From: Alentia gelatinosa
Taxonomy: Eukaryota; Annelida; Polychaeta; Phyllodocida; Polynoidae
Assembly (NCBI GenBank): GCA_950022655.1
Contig: OX465580.1
Location: forward strand, 45,754,028 to 45,818,027
DNA: 64,000 bases
Direction of reading: 5' to 3'
The notes below the pieces were generated by a model, which was given only the letters and a program-made list of their open reading frames with translations, was not told the DNA's origin and did no database searches. A program made the position numbers and the translations under genes. Numbering within the stretch: the stretch's first letter is position 1; every line of letters starts with the position of its first letter. Positions 41,701-54,400 of the stretch are shown here, one piece after another.

Positions 41701-42755
41701 AATTAAAAGAACTCTCACCTCGGTAGATGAGTAGGGGTGAGATTTCTACCTGAAATCACCACATATATTCGATCACCACCCTCGTGGTGTAAAAGCACCA
41801 TAAAAGCGATAAGCACGATTGCGCCCCCCCCCCCCCCCTTATGGTGTAACCTACGCCTTTGAGGAGTATCATGAACAAAGTCTTTATATGCTGTACAACG
41901 TATTGAAATGGAAATGTTATTTGAACATATTGCATTATCTATAAAACGACTCATGTGCTGAAAAAGTCTTTGCGCACATGAGTGATATTCAAAAACGTGA
42001 CGCCACACAGTAAACCTATAGCGCTGCAGTCTATAATTATGTATGTTCCTATCTGTTATTTTATATTTGATACGAATCGGATTATGTATACACCTGTGGT
42101 TGATATGCCGTCTTTGAACCAACCATTACCTTCCCTTTCGGGAATACTTTGAACTGAACATGATTTCATGCAAATCTGTTAAAGGCTGGGAGGCAGATAC
42201 AAATAACACTCAGAGGCTTGTTCGGGGAACAGGAGCCGGGTAAACTGGAAGTTGCTTATCTAAAAACGAAGTAGAGAGCTACTCATATTTCCTCTTTTAT
42301 CTCAGCCTCAGACACCGCCTGGGAGTCGGCTGAGGAAATAGTTAATAGAGTTACATGTAAAGTTGAGAAACTCCGAAGAGCCTACAGCAATATGGAATAT
42401 AGAGATCCCCTATGGGAAAGGTAGTGTGAGACAGTGTTCCCTTTTTAGCTTAGGAAATAGCATCCATTATATTGAGGATCGTAGACTTTCTCGGTCTAAA
42501 CTCATTACAAGTTTTTTTTAAATGCAGTACTATGTATCTAATAACATAGATCTTTGGATATGTTAAATAACGTTTACAGAGGCATTTCTTAGAACTTTCA
42601 AGAACCTCATGGGAATCGTATTTCACCCATGGTATTTGTTATGACATATATATGACTGCAAGATGTACACTTATATACGTCTTTATATGAAGCGAATACA
42701 CGATGGAAACTAGGACTAACTTATTTATGCAAAACCAGAGCTATATACGCCGGAC

Positions 42756-42756
<1 letters not shown>
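41701..42756. other. Non-coding stretch with poly-C run
   Basis: No gene seen. A C-run (about 41824-41838) lies inside the minus frame 41715-42122, whose translation is low-complexity and not believable as protein. Confidence 0.5.

Positions 42757-42832
<76 letters not shown>
42757..42832. repeat. (TA)n microsatellite
   Basis: About 38 TA units, directly preceded by CTATATACGCCGGACG, similar to the CTATATACGCC words next to the second TA array at 44906-44964. The two arrays may come from copies of one MITE family. Confidence 0.9.
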
Positions 42833-42834
<2 letters not shown>

Positions 42835-44672
42835 AATTAGGGTTACATCGGTCATTCTCATCCTTATAGGATCAGAATTCATGTTTCAAAATGCCTTATT
42901 AGCCACCAATAGGCAATTTAGGTAAAACCCTGTTCCAATAAACTGCAAGTTCCCGAACTATATTATTTCATAGGAATAGCTCCTACCTATAAATTAGCAT
43001 CTCAGAAGCAATAATCAGGCGGGCGTGCTTACAATGTACAGACCCTAGTCACATATTTCCCCAATGTCGGGTGATAACTGTCACACAGAGCACCGCCCAC
43101 CAAACCCTCTCACCTTCTGTATTTCTGCTCAAATTCCTCCCTCGGATGGAAACAAACGAGAACACACGTAGGGGCCAGTCTGTGAGCCCCCCGAGCGTGA
43201 GACACAATCTGCTGAGGAAACATAACCCGGCACGTCGGAAAAACGGTAAAAAAGAGGTTTCCTCCACCACCGGCGACCGGCAAGCAATAATGAGAAGGGA
43301 AATAATGGGACGGTCATGGAAGGACGGTCTGAGCATAAAGGTCATCGTGTCGACCCTTCTCCAGCGCCGCCTAGGGAGTGGTTCTTTGTCTGAAATGCCT
43401 ATTGAGAATGCGGACTAGGCTGCGACTAGGCAGTCCCAAGATGCTGTGAGACTCTCGCTGATACCAGAGGCTGGGATTGGAAGAGCGACATCCATGGAAT
43501 GTTGAAGTTACAGTTATATGGTTCAAGGATAGCATTTAACGTGTTGGATACTTATTGTAATTGATTGAGTATACCTGCTCTTCAGTACTACCTAATTTGG
43601 AAATAAAAGGGATCATGTTATCTGGGTTATCTGGCTCCCTTCTGGCTATGTTATGAAATTAGGATACTGTGCAAATTCGGCATGTCATCTTTGAAGTCTA
43701 GGGTGAAATGAGGCTTTTTCACATGAAAAACAAAGTGTTAGTTTTCTCCAATTCTGCTTAGAGTTAATTATGGCAAATAACAAAGTGTCCAAGGGAGCAC
43801 AGCAAACTTAATATTCTGATATTATAACATTTGTGGCATTCTACATAGCTCTTTACTGCAAATAAATACCACTCAGTTACATTTAGTCAGTAGGATACCC
43901 TACCAGTTGTTTCCTGTGTGATATCTACAAGACACCCTTTATTTGAAGTCTCTATGTTGATCATTGAATGGGAAATGACGGACGGAAAATTAAATCTGAC
44001 TTGTTTACTTATGATAGCAGTCTCTCAATCAGAATGTCATATCCAAAGTTTTTCGATACAACGACTGGTGGCATCACAGTTTTAGAATCCTAGGCCTGCC
44101 TGAACAATTCTGTGACGTACTATTCATGAACTTCTCATCATTTCTATTGACTTATTTTTCGAAAATCTTATCTTTTACAATTCCTGAATTTGATTGACCT
44201 AGCTCATTTAGTTTTACCCATATAAAACGCTCAGGATAAGTGTTCTTCTAGGCATGGTTATCTGCTTACAATACCGGGAATCCTAGAGACACAAGTGTTC
44301 GACAGTAAACGGAGTAAGACGCAATATTGAGCCACTACAAACGCTGACCTGGGGCTCCCACCTCCCTACCGCTATTTTAACAAGCAACAAATATATATCC
44401 GTCGTAGACGGAACAGCACAGTTGCAAGGAAAAGGGTTTGGTAGATTTCCACGTGCGTAGTTATGGCCAGGTTGGCAGAAACCTAGATGGCAGTCTACAG
44501 GGTGACAGTCTCTTGGCTGGTTTTTTTCTTCTTTTTTATTAGTCAAAAGAACAGTTCTGCTAGCAGTCAGATCTTCCACTGTCTTGTGGAAACACATGTA
44601 ACCAGAATACATAGTTAGTACATCTAGATCAATGGTGAAGATGGTGACGATGAAATAGTAACACATTACAGC
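42833..44672. other. Non-coding stretch
   Basis: No recognisable gene. Overlapping frames at 43049-43418 on both strands arise from GC-richer sequence and have no family signature. The minus frame 44283-44666 (127 codons) follows a LINE C-terminus and may be part of its 3' UTR. Confidence 0.5.
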
Positions 44673-44880
44673 TCAATCAGGACTTATCATTGTTCTCCAA
44701 TCATAAACTGTGCATGGCTGCTTAACTAGTATTTTGAAGGGTTTGAGACTAGCTGAGCACTGGGTGGCCGCGGGTAGCTTGTCCCATAGTCGCAAACCTC
44801 TGTTCATAGGCGACTTGTAGGATAGACCAGTTCTAATCGGACGTCTTTTGAATTTGATTTTATCTGAACTACGGGTCAAC
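44673..44880 (-). pseudogene. LINE ORF2 C-terminal tail
   Basis: The minus frame reads Y-K-S-P-M-N-R-G-L-R-L-W-D-K-L-P and then F-K-I-L-V-K-Q, the common end of CR1-like ORF2 proteins (compare V-W-N-D-L-P at 14204-14632). The fragment stops exactly where the MITE at 44881 begins, so the MITE may have inserted at, or been captured next to, the truncated LINE. Confidence 0.65.
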
Positions 44881-44902
44881 CACTGCACGAAAACCACCAT
44901 TT

Positions 44903-44965
<63 letters not shown>

Positions 44966-45432
44966 GCCATCGCGATAACGCACGTATCGGCTGTATAGTG
45001 GCATGTTTATATTTATATACGCCTCTTATACGTGCCTGCGTTTGGGGCGTCTACGAGGTAGTTTCCATATGTAGACGCGCGCGACTTGGCTGTCTTTCAC
45101 GCCTGGCGTATCAGGTTTTATGAAAGTTTTATAAAATAAATTGGTAATATAATATTGCAATTTTCATATAATACAGACTTGGATGGTTAATGGCAAATGG
45201 AATATGCTACGACTGATGTCCCCAAGTGGCAGAGGTCCGAATTATTGGATAGTGGCGTAAATAAATAGAATCAGGCGTATATATGACGTATATAAGACCG
45301 CACCATGGACACGTATATACGCCACTAGATAAGGCGTCTATGAGACGTCTAATAGGTCGAACTTCTAGACGCAAAATCCTACTGTTAGACGCGTTTCGAA
45401 TACATATGTAAAGCGGTAGGTTTCGTGCAGTG
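44881..45432. mobile_element. MITE with CACTGCACGAAA terminal inverted repeats
   Basis: The left end CACTGCACGAAAACCACCAT (44881) continues TTTACATATA; the right end, inverted, reads CACTGCACGAAACCTACCGC then TTTACATATG (ending 45432). The inverted repeats span about 32 bp with a few mismatches. The 552-bp interior has a TA array and many ACGCC/GGCGT words, no ORF. Solo ends of the same family lie at 11403-11460 and 31233-31290. No clear target duplication. Confidence 0.7.
44906..44964. repeat. (TA)n microsatellite inside the MITE
   Basis: About 29 TA units beginning just inside the left inverted repeat of the MITE at 44881-45432. Confidence 0.9.
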
Positions 45433-48400
45433 TTGCTTGTTTAAATGATTAAATAAAATCAGGAAAAAGAATGTTGCAGTGTGACTGGTCCATCAGTCAA
45501 AGACCTGTCCGATATGAACGAAACCTGTAAATTGCAACCCCAGCCACTCCATGTAACCCTACACCTCCTCCTACCCCTACCTCTCCAATCCTCCAGTTCC
45601 CCTGAGTAGTATATTATCAGAGCAATAAGTGCCACCTGAGGTAGAGTTTTGGACTATGTGCTAGCAATTAATACCTCTGTACTCCTTTCCCTAAGAATCC
45701 CGTACATTCATTGGAGAACAATATTTTTCTGACCAGTGTCAAGACTCTCTACGTGCAGAGGCGTGGCGCTACTTCACATCAAAAGCCAGACACCTTTACC
45801 GATGGTACTTCCTCACTCAACTACGCGCATGGGGGGACTCTCGAGGCCCGCGAGATCTCGCATGATTTAGGAAAGGCGAATGAAGAGACGCGGTCACTTC
45901 CCAAAGGAGCAATGCGGCAGTCCAGCGTCCATGGACTGGCGTTTACTACTGAGAACAAATGCGTGACCGGGACAACGAGAAAGAGGGAGTCAGTAGAACT
46001 GTCCAACCTGTGATTGTCAATATGTTCCTTACAGTGCCCCCGTGGTCAGGGCAATTCCTGCAGGTCCAATTTACCTATTGGTTTTTCCGCGTTCAGTTAC
46101 AATAAAGAGGGAAAGATTTACGAGAGGGCCAAGGGGGGGGGGGGGATTCTCTGACATGACTCCCACCCGTGTCTGGATGCCGATGAACGCATGCATATTT
46201 ACCCGCTCTCATCCTGCATGCTGCGCGGGTGTCGGCTCCGTATCGACCGCGGCAGGCCTGACGAAGACGGATGAAGTGAGATCATGTGTCGGTCATGACT
46301 GCTGAACGCGTTGCACGCCGCTGAGAATTGGCAAGTTGCTGTGAGGGACAGGGCTACAGATTCGTATAAATGTAGCAATAGCGAGCTACTCAAGTATGAT
46401 ACGCTCATTATCGGAGTAGCAGATCATATCTAACAAGTATTTGGTGTGATATTGTGAATCGTTAAACGGGACGCCGCATATCCTGTTTGCAAGAATCAGA
46501 CATGATGATTACAAGATACCATACAGTTATAACATGAATAAAGAATGAAATATTATATTTGGTGTTTCATTTCCTTCTGAAATACAAAGAACCTTTTTTG
46601 ATATGAGAATTAATCCGAATGAAATACGATAAAGATAGTATTTCATATCGTTGAAATGCTTGATCAAGAAATGCTTGATCATAATCTCCTTAATCACACG
46701 ACGTATGAAAGATGTGTATTACAGAACATTAACTCCTACTATTCGTTAATTTTACACAATAATAGCCTCTATGGTGACGATAACTTATGGGGTTTCCATA
46801 AGAGAAGAAATTAGCAGACAACGAGTTAAATGGAGATCCTCTCAATCCGACTCCCTTCTGAACATTTAAACTACATTCACATCCTTATGTAGGTACAGAC
46901 GGGGCTTAGCAATTCAGTAAACACTCCTACACCCACCGCTCCAACTGCTACATAGGTCAACGGAACGAAAAAATACACTAAATACGTTCACATCCTCAGC
47001 TATTCCTCTATCAAATATTTTCTATTTCTAACATCTTGATTTTTATATGTGTCAATCATAAATACTAGCTTTTTAAAAGAGGCTAATTGTAAGTAACAAG
47101 TATCAAGTTGGTGTGAGAAAGGGATGGTGGAAGATTGTGAGCGAACCAATACCTGAATAATAAAAAGAAATATACATTTGTACTTGCTGTATTTCATTTC
47201 CTTTCAAGTAATTTTGTCATCAGACGATTATGCTTTTTAGTTGCCTATCATCAAATCGTTGATGCATTCAATCACTCAACATGGACGAAATATAATAACA
47301 GGTATCACGAAAGAAATGATGACAGTACGGCAAGAAGTTAAATCATTTGATAATATGAATGTATATGTATTTGGGCGTGGGTCATTGACGTGGTTCCCCT
47401 CTGCCATACACTGTTAGCATCAAATATTGTTTGCGAGCACATAAAAAAATATCACGAGATACTTTTAGTCACCCCGACAATTTTACCCACGATTGATGTT
47501 GTAGGCTTGATTCCGATTCATGCGCCTTTCCGCAATTTTACAGCAACAATGTGATCTTAATTATACTGAGAGGTCTTTTCTATGGCTTTTACGGTTGAAT
47601 TATGGCCATCGTTAATTGTACTTACTGTCCTTCAGAATACCTTCATAAATCTGTTCTCAGTAACCGCGCAGTATCTCCATATAATAGCAAAGGTCGGGTC
47701 TCTTCAGAAATATTCCAGGCACATTCCTTCGAGAGGTGCATTGCCTAGCCCCAGGTTGATATATGAGCAGTGAATAGACAAAACGCCTCAAGAAACAGGC
47801 TCTCACATCGACACATCACAGTCTAATTTGTCTTTGTGTCGCCCCCAACTAGTCTCCTTAGAAGAGAACTTCTTGGACATCCGACCGCAGTCACTGCCTC
47901 AGATAAGTACACCTAAGAGTTGGTTCTGCCACCCTTTGCGCATTCCCAAGAACAACAATGTGCAGCTTTAATGAGGTGAACAAGGCCGTAAGAGCTATAC
48001 AGCAGGGAAGACACTGTTCATTATCTAAATGTACTGCGTCACTTCCCTTGATAGCGACTTTACTTTCTCGGAGACAAAATGTGAATGTCAGTGAAAATAT
48101 CTCCTTTTAGAAGATTCAACTGTAAGTCCCACTGAGACGGAGTCTCTCTCAACAGCAGTCACTCGCAGACATAATTTTCCTTCGACTTCAGGGAAATTGA
48201 TCAGCAAGATATTGTACTTTGTCTGATACCTTTCTCTACATCCTAACGCCAGGGACATAAAATGTAATGTGGGAGAATTCGACAGGGAGCATTCTATAAT
48301 GTTGTTCATGTAATGAGTGGGATATTAGAATCAAACGAAGATTGAAACTGAATCCATCAGATGAAGGATTCATCAACTTTGAACAATCATCAAGTAATTA

Positions 48401-48686
48401 TTAAAGCTTAAGAGGGCAATAATTTTTGTGGGAACTATCTCTAACAACCTCAGAACCTGATCTGACACGAAATTACTAAATGAGTACGGATAAATGTGTT
48501 CAGCAAAGTTATGAATCTGAGAAAAATAGTATAATTGCTTTAATCTGGATTCAGGACTTATCCTAATTTCATTCGGGAACTGGAAAGATGTAGAGGATAA
48601 TTTCAAAATCACAATTTGGGAACTACAGCAGCCTGATTCATTTATTGTAATTTTCAAACCCTGCCGATATGCAGATTTCAGCCTCT
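45433..48686. other. Non-coding stretch of about 3.2 kb
   Basis: No gene or element recognised. A G-run (about 46131-46144) is present. The plus frame 45711-46013 (100 codons) has no signature. The region 46400-48600 is AT-rich and featureless by eye. Confidence 0.5.
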
Positions 48687-48687
48687 A

Positions 48688-48874
48688 AGGCCCAGCATCC
48701 ACTTTGCTCCCGATAGCCTCCGATAGATCTTACGATGCGTGCATCGGAGTGCATTCTCTGGTGTATCGTCTACGGGCTAAAGTCGACTTTCCAACGCGAT
48801 ATTGACTTTGTATATATGGAGATGCATCATTAGGCTTATCGTTGTGTATCGGGAGCTCAGTGGATGCCGGACCT
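48688..48874. mobile_element. MITE with AGGCCCAGCATCCAC ends and TA flanks
   Basis: The left end reads TA-AGGCCCAGCATCCACTTT and GCTCCCGATA; the right end inverted reads TA-GGTCCGGCATCCACTGA and GCTCCCGATA. About 25 of 29 positions match. TA flanks both sides, as for Tc1/mariner-type insertions. Length is about 187 bp, no ORF. Confidence 0.65.
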
Positions 48875-49848
48875 AATGTTTTAAGTTAAAGGTTGTCATC
48901 CAGGTTCTACATACACTCTTTGACGCTACATACAGCTCGAAACTGCTCCATTTCCAATTTCTAAGTAGGCATATTGTTGGGTTGTTGTCACTTAAATTTA
49001 CAAATATGCTTTGTAACACTGATTTCCGTGTCATATTTTTACTGTTTTCCTAATCATCTTGTATCAGAAGGAACAACATAGTTCCTGGGTAATATTTTGA
49101 GTTCGCCATCTCCTGAAGGTCTATTATCTCACTTGAGGCTTACACTCCGGCCGATGCATCCAAGTCGGTTGCTGTTGCCCTGACCTGTACCCTTGGCTTC
49201 AAATCCTCAAGTCAAATATAGACTACCCTGAATTACTTGACTATTAATGTGTTAGAGACAATGCCCACGGGAAAGAAGTACACTATCCTCCTCGGAAATT
49301 TCCAAGGCGGTCACGTGGGACACATCATCCGGGCTCCACTTCCCACTGGACAAAGGACTTACCACCCTCTCATCCTACAACAAATGCTTCTTTGGGATTT
49401 ATTCTTCTACTCACCCTTTCGCAGGGCTTCAAATCCCCAATTAACAATGGACTACCGTGAATTACCTCACACATACTTAAATATACTCGCGAAGAGAGAA
49501 GCAAGAAACTTTAATTTCAACGAAGGTCCTAAATACAGTCTTGAGAAATCGCTGAAAATACGGAGACTGGGACACACTGATCAATGAAGGAGGTTGCTAT
49601 TACTTTATACAATTATTGCAATTTGTCAGCTTAAGATTGAGATATACCATGTCATGTTTTACGTACCTCACTTATTACTTCTGCTTTGGGTACTGTCCTA
49701 ACTTGTAATTCTTAAGCTACACTTGTTTGGCAACCAATACCCGCCTATAGTCCTTGTTTTATATTGTATTGCACACATTGTTTGCTCCTTTTATGAAAAT
49801 CCTGAATGTACAGCAATCTCTAACTCTACTTCATGTCCTTTATGAATT
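48875..49848. other. Non-coding stretch with a small internal duplication
   Basis: TTCAAATCCTCAAGTCAAAT (about 49198) and TTCAAATCCCCAATTAACAA (about 49428) begin two similar 45-bp blocks ending in CTACC-TGAATTAC. The plus frame 49237-49587 (116 codons) spans the second block and is probably not a gene. Confidence 0.4.
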
Positions 49849-50724
49849 GGATACCCATGGCCTTTGGTCAGGGGTGGTCATTGCCCCCACTGGTGAAACA
49901 CCTCTGTACTAGCGCACCCCTGCGCCACCTCTCCCCTGTCGGCCGCACTAAACATCAAAGTTCTCCCAACCCACCTCTCCCTATAACTATTGGCTTCTTG
50001 GCTATTTCTATTATTTTATTATTACATGTTCATCACAACTATGTAATATTACATAATAATTTCATTATGTTATCATATACCTTTTCATAATTGACAACAA
50101 TATACATATGTCAATTATCCATTTATCCTTATTATTGATATTCATTGTATAACCTTATTAATATCAATAAGAACTATAAAATTTAATAAAATTTTATGAG
50201 TCCACTCCGGCTTTCCTCTTGTTTTCTCCTGGGATCTGGGGTAATGGGATACCCATGGCCTTTGGTCAGGGGTGATCATTGCCCCCCCTGGTGAAACACC
50301 TCTGTACTAGCGCACCCCTGCGCCACCTCTCCCCTGTCGGCCGCACTAAACATCAAAGTGCGCTAGGTCGACACTGTACTCTGCCTCATTCGCTTCTTAG
50401 GCTTCATACCTCACACACGTACTTTTTCTTCCCCACCCACCCTCTCCTCTTTTCTCTTTTACTCCTTACACTCGTAGGGCTATTTCTATTATTTTATTAT
50501 TACATGTTCATCACAACTATGTAATATTACATAATAATTTCATTATGTTATCATATACCTTTTTATAATTTGCAACAATATACATATGTCAATTATCTAT
50601 TTATCCTTATTATTAATATTCATTGTATAACCTTATTAATATCAATAAGAACTATAAAATTTAATAAAATTTTATGAGCCCACTCCGGCTTTCCTCTTGT
50701 TTTCTCCTGGGATCTGGGGTAATG
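49849..50724 (+). mobile_element. Non-autonomous tyrosine-recombinase element, A-B-A-B layout
   Basis: Two tandem units of about 398 and 477 bp. Each begins GGATACCCATGGCC with TTTGGTCAGGGGT and TCATTGCCCCC, contains an AT-rich block, and ends GGGATCTGGGGTAATG. The starts resemble the A-repeat end of the element at 32737-37845 read in reverse (GTATACCCATGGG, CAGGGGTAATCATTGCC), and the ends resemble its B end (GTAATG). Thus it is an A1-B1-A2-B2 element lacking all ORFs. Interior sequences differ from the larger element, so it is a relative and not a direct deletion product. No target duplication. Confidence 0.75.
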
Positions 50725-51010
50725 ATACTGACGAGATGTACTGGCACCCCTCTCATAACACTCTCTAAGTGGTATTCTGTACAAGGTTCTCACAATCTAG
50801 GGGAGAAGAATTCTTAACGGACTAGGCTTAGAACCTTGAGATCCACTGGCCTGCCTCCCGTGCTAAACACGTACATCAGATTCACATAATGATGTCACCT
50901 AATGGGAATACTGTGTACTTGGCGCCCTAGTGGCTTTATTTGGACTAGAATACAGAATATCACTTGGAGAGTGTGAGAGGGGAGCCACTGCAGGATGCGG
51001 AGACATACAC
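50725..51010. other. Short non-coding flank
   Basis: No feature recognised between the non-autonomous element and the foldback at 51011. Confidence 0.4.
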
Positions 51011-51150
51011 AATATTGACTGGTTTCAGATACAAACGACCGTATGCTCCGAGGAGTTGACGCCTAGTAATATCCGAGCGTGAGCGAGGATATTGCGCAGA
51101 GTCAACTCCCAGGAGCATACAACCACTTTTATCTGAAACCAGTCTATATT
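51011..51150. repeat. Foldback palindrome of 140 bp
   Basis: The left arm starts AATATTGACTGGTTTCAGAT and contains GTATGCTCCGAGGAGTTGAC; the right arm is its near reverse complement, GTCAACTCCCAGGAGCATAC to ATCTGAAACCAGTCTATATT. Arms are about 65 bp around a centre near GAGCGTGAGCG. Further GTATGC/GAGCATAC words follow at 51240-51290, so the foldback may be part of a larger element. Confidence 0.7.
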
Positions 51151-53552
51151 GCATTTATTATCCACCTTTTCTGGACAAGTGGCATGTCCATATCAGTTCA
51201 TTTACGTTATGCACTATTTTCCCGTACACACTATTTTTCCGTATGCGCCACCCGGAGCATACAACATATCCGTATGCGGCGGGGAATGGCCATACAAACT
51301 CCCTATGTGTTTTCTATGGACACTTTGTATGAGGTGGATAATAATCTAGTCCCTGCTCCCCAGTATCTGCACCATCCTCTGAACTACTAGACTTTATCTC
51401 ACCCCTGGTACAACTTTAGCCATAGGAATAACGATAGGAAAAAATACTCAACGATCACCCCGTGACAATACTATGCCTTAGTCGTGGCGTAGTGTATATG
51501 AGATGACGTCATAGGCGCTTGACCAATCAGCGGCCAGGATTTCAGAGAGAAGACAAGACAAGCGATTTAAACATCCCTAAAGGCCCGATTCCATTGGCCT
51601 CCCTGTCACCGATCTAGAGTCAGGAAGCACAAACTGACTTTTAGCACTGCTGACCCAAAATCGGTAAATAGAAACGATGCAGCTTGTGAAATGACCCACG
51701 ACCTTTTCTGCTTAGATTTTGCAATGTGGCACCACCTACCACCGAGTGAAACCTTGGTCACTCAGTGAAATCTGCTACCCTCATCGATTTTTCTGTACCA
51801 CGCACAGTCAGTGTCACTCACAGACAGAATTTCTGGATAACTCGAAAAGTCTCCGGCATTTTCGTTGGGAAATAGAAATGGGCCTTTACAGTGAAATGGG
51901 TGAGATAAATCCAGAGCTACACTCGAATCATGAAATAAACAATACTCCATGAGTAAGGATGTGCCATAATCGTCATGGTGGCTAATAGAAGTTTCTTGAT
52001 GTAGTTCTATATAATTACTGTATGCCCATGCGGTATATATTGCAAATACGCACCGTTTCGCAACATAATGTAAAAATACTGTCATTTAGAAAAATAGTTA
52101 AATATTAGTTATTAGCCAAATTAGATTAATCATTTTGTTGATTTGGGGTATATAGTAAATATCAAAACAATGTTTTACATGAGTACTACACTGCGAGGAT
52201 TCATTTGAGCATGTAAGGTTTCAGCCAGGAGCAGCATGGAACTAGGACGAACAGCCCTAAAAGGAAGTTTGATAAAGGAAATTAAAAATACTTTATCAAG
52301 TTTGAGTTACACTTAGCAACTGTATAGCATCCATAGTTTAAGGATTGGACCATGTAATACAGGGCAGAAGACGGAAGAAATCTAGCAATTACATGCAGTT
52401 ACAACATAGGAAAGTAGGTAATGCAATGATGAGGCTTACTGCTGAAATGTTACTATATTCATAACAAACATTGTAAATGTAATAGCAAAAATATTTATAG
52501 ACGACGCTGGATAAAATATGATAATAAATTTTAGTATATGGTCGAAAATCACGAAATGGCAGCAAATATGCTATATTTTGAATATCTCAAAAAAAGAATT
52601 TGGAAAATAGTTCCAATGGTTTTCACATATCTAGGGCATTGTATGGCACTGTCCAGGACCTTAAACCCACACCCATCTCGAATATTTTTACCAAATATCG
52701 CTAAAAAATGTGAGGGCGTCACGTTACGACACCAGCATAAAATCGTGCATGAAATTAACTAAAAAGTGCCAGAAAGCAATGAGTTTCGTAACGTGACGTT
52801 TTTATTTTCATATTAGCCCTGTGCTAAAGCTATCTATGGTAGTTAGCGTTCCTAATTTTGCAAATGAGTCTTTTGACTCATACATCTATTTAACTAGGAA
52901 CAACTCATTTAGAGGACTGCAGTAATCCTCAAAGACAGAATGGAGGTAAAGTTGATTACATACCACTCTAAATCAACAATAGACCACTGTACACGTGATT
53001 CCTTTTATCTGCAGTCTTATTAAGATCCCACATCCAGAAAACCCATTGAGATATTGGAGATTTGGAACGTTAGTATGTGATTCAATTGTTGTAGGATGTT
53101 ACATAAAGGACTTGTATTTGAAGATCTATCAAAGACACGGTTCCAGCATATATCACGCCGAAAGACTGTTGCAGCCTAGTTGTGAAGGTCGAAGAAATGT
53201 TTGTCATTGGAAGCGTGAAAAGGATTGAAAATCCCTACACATACTGCACCTAATTATGATTGTAAATTCCAAACACAACTCCGGACTAACCATTCGTTAA
53301 GTCGTTTGTACTCTCACGGCGTTCGTCACTGCGGTATCAGACATGTCGTCCCTGTAGACAAGTAGGCGTGAGTGGGTTTCCTTGTCCATCCGCTCTCATC
53401 GACTGACCACTTACATGTGACCTTAAGATAGAACTTGATGGTTGTCAAGCTACCTGTATGGATGATTCGCCTTGGGAACTTCACCATCAGGCGTTAGCGT
53501 TTAAATATTGAGGGTTTATAGGTATATATGCCTCAAATAGTATCGTATAGTA
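51151..53552. other. Non-coding stretch of about 2.4 kb
   Basis: No gene recognised. At about 51580 a MITE-like end (AAAGGCCCGATTCCATTGGC) resembles the inverted end near 55365-55398 (AAAGGGCAGATTCCACTAGG), but neither has a partner nearby that I could confirm. Confidence 0.45.
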
Positions 53553-53839
53553 AGGCCTGGCGTCCACCTACTGCCATAGAAATTTAGACCTATCGATATG
53601 TCACCGATACAAAAAGCAAATATATGAGACATATCGGGAAGGTGCAAAATCGTAGACATATGTCTAGACATGCCGATCCACTACGCATTGTATGGGTTTT
53701 TATCGGTGTCTAATCGCAGAAACGTGGTCAACTTCCCCGATATTAGGGGAAGTTCCGACGCGATTTTGGTTTGTTTTATCGGGATGGTGCATCCTGGACC
53801 ATTATCGGAACCATATCGTAGCAGGTGGGCGCCGGGCCT
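53553..53839. mobile_element. MITE with AGGCCTGGCGTCCACCT ends and TA target duplication
   Basis: Left end TA-AGGCCTGGCGTCCACCTAC, right end inverted TA-AGGCCCGGCGCCCACCTGC. About 19 of 22 positions match and TA flanks both sides. Length is 287 bp. The interior is rich in ATCG-type words with no ORF. Ends are related to those of the MITE at 48688-48874. Confidence 0.75.
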
Positions 53840-54057
53840 TATGTTTATCGACTTAAGTTTTAGGGGATGAGAGTATTAGCTGAGACCGCTCTGTACAAAA
53901 GGTAGGTATGCAAAATTTAACTGAGATACAATTTTTTTTTTAAACCAACAACATTGGATGGTTCATATGTACCAGTTGGCAGTGTATAAGTTACGTGTTA
54001 CCCTGGCAAGAATACTATTGTACAATCTGTTATAAATCAACCAAGACCAAAAACTGA

Positions 54058-54204
54058 ATTTCTGAAAAAGCACCCTTATATAGGGCGGCCGACTTGTGGA
54101 ACAATCTACCTGAATCAGTAAGGAGATTTGACCAAAAATTACAGTTTAAAAAGGCAGTCAGGAAACTACCTACCCTGTTAAGTCTAGTTGTACACCTGTC
54201 GTAG
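54058..54204 (+). pseudogene. LINE ORF2 C-terminal tail, plus strand
   Basis: The frame reads Y-R-A-A-D-L-W-N-N-L-P-E-S-V, then Q-F-K-K-A-V-R-K-L-P, and ends at TAG 54202-54204. This matches the last helix region of CR1-like ORF2. Upstream sequence is not recognisable, so it is a short 3' fragment. Confidence 0.65.
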
Positions 54205-54263
54205 CCCGCCCTCTTGTTTCCGGTCTGTCCTACTTCTCACTCTTTCTGGGCTGGGCGAGTTGT

Positions 54264-54400
54264 TTTTTTGGGGGGGTTTTTTGTAAACTTTTATTAGGGT
54301 ACTGACATTATTACAAGTCTCCAGGTTCGGCCAAAGGCCGTTCTGCCACCTGGTCCCTCTGATGGGGGTTGCAGTTAACAAGGCAGTGTATTTGACGTAT
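54264..54400 (-). other. Probable LINE 3' UTR tail, minus strand
   Basis: On the minus strand the sequence has the paired words CGGCCTTTGGCCG and CCTGGAGACTTG, then AATAAAAG and an A/C-rich end (T/G-rich at 54260-54285 on the plus strand). It resembles in layout the 3' UTR of the LINE at 22019-22360 and lies tail-to-tail with the plus-strand LINE end at 54058-54204. Confidence 0.4.

Noticed and set aside
44283..44666. 127-codon minus-strand ORF
   Set aside because: No family signature; it follows a LINE C-terminus and is probably 3' UTR.
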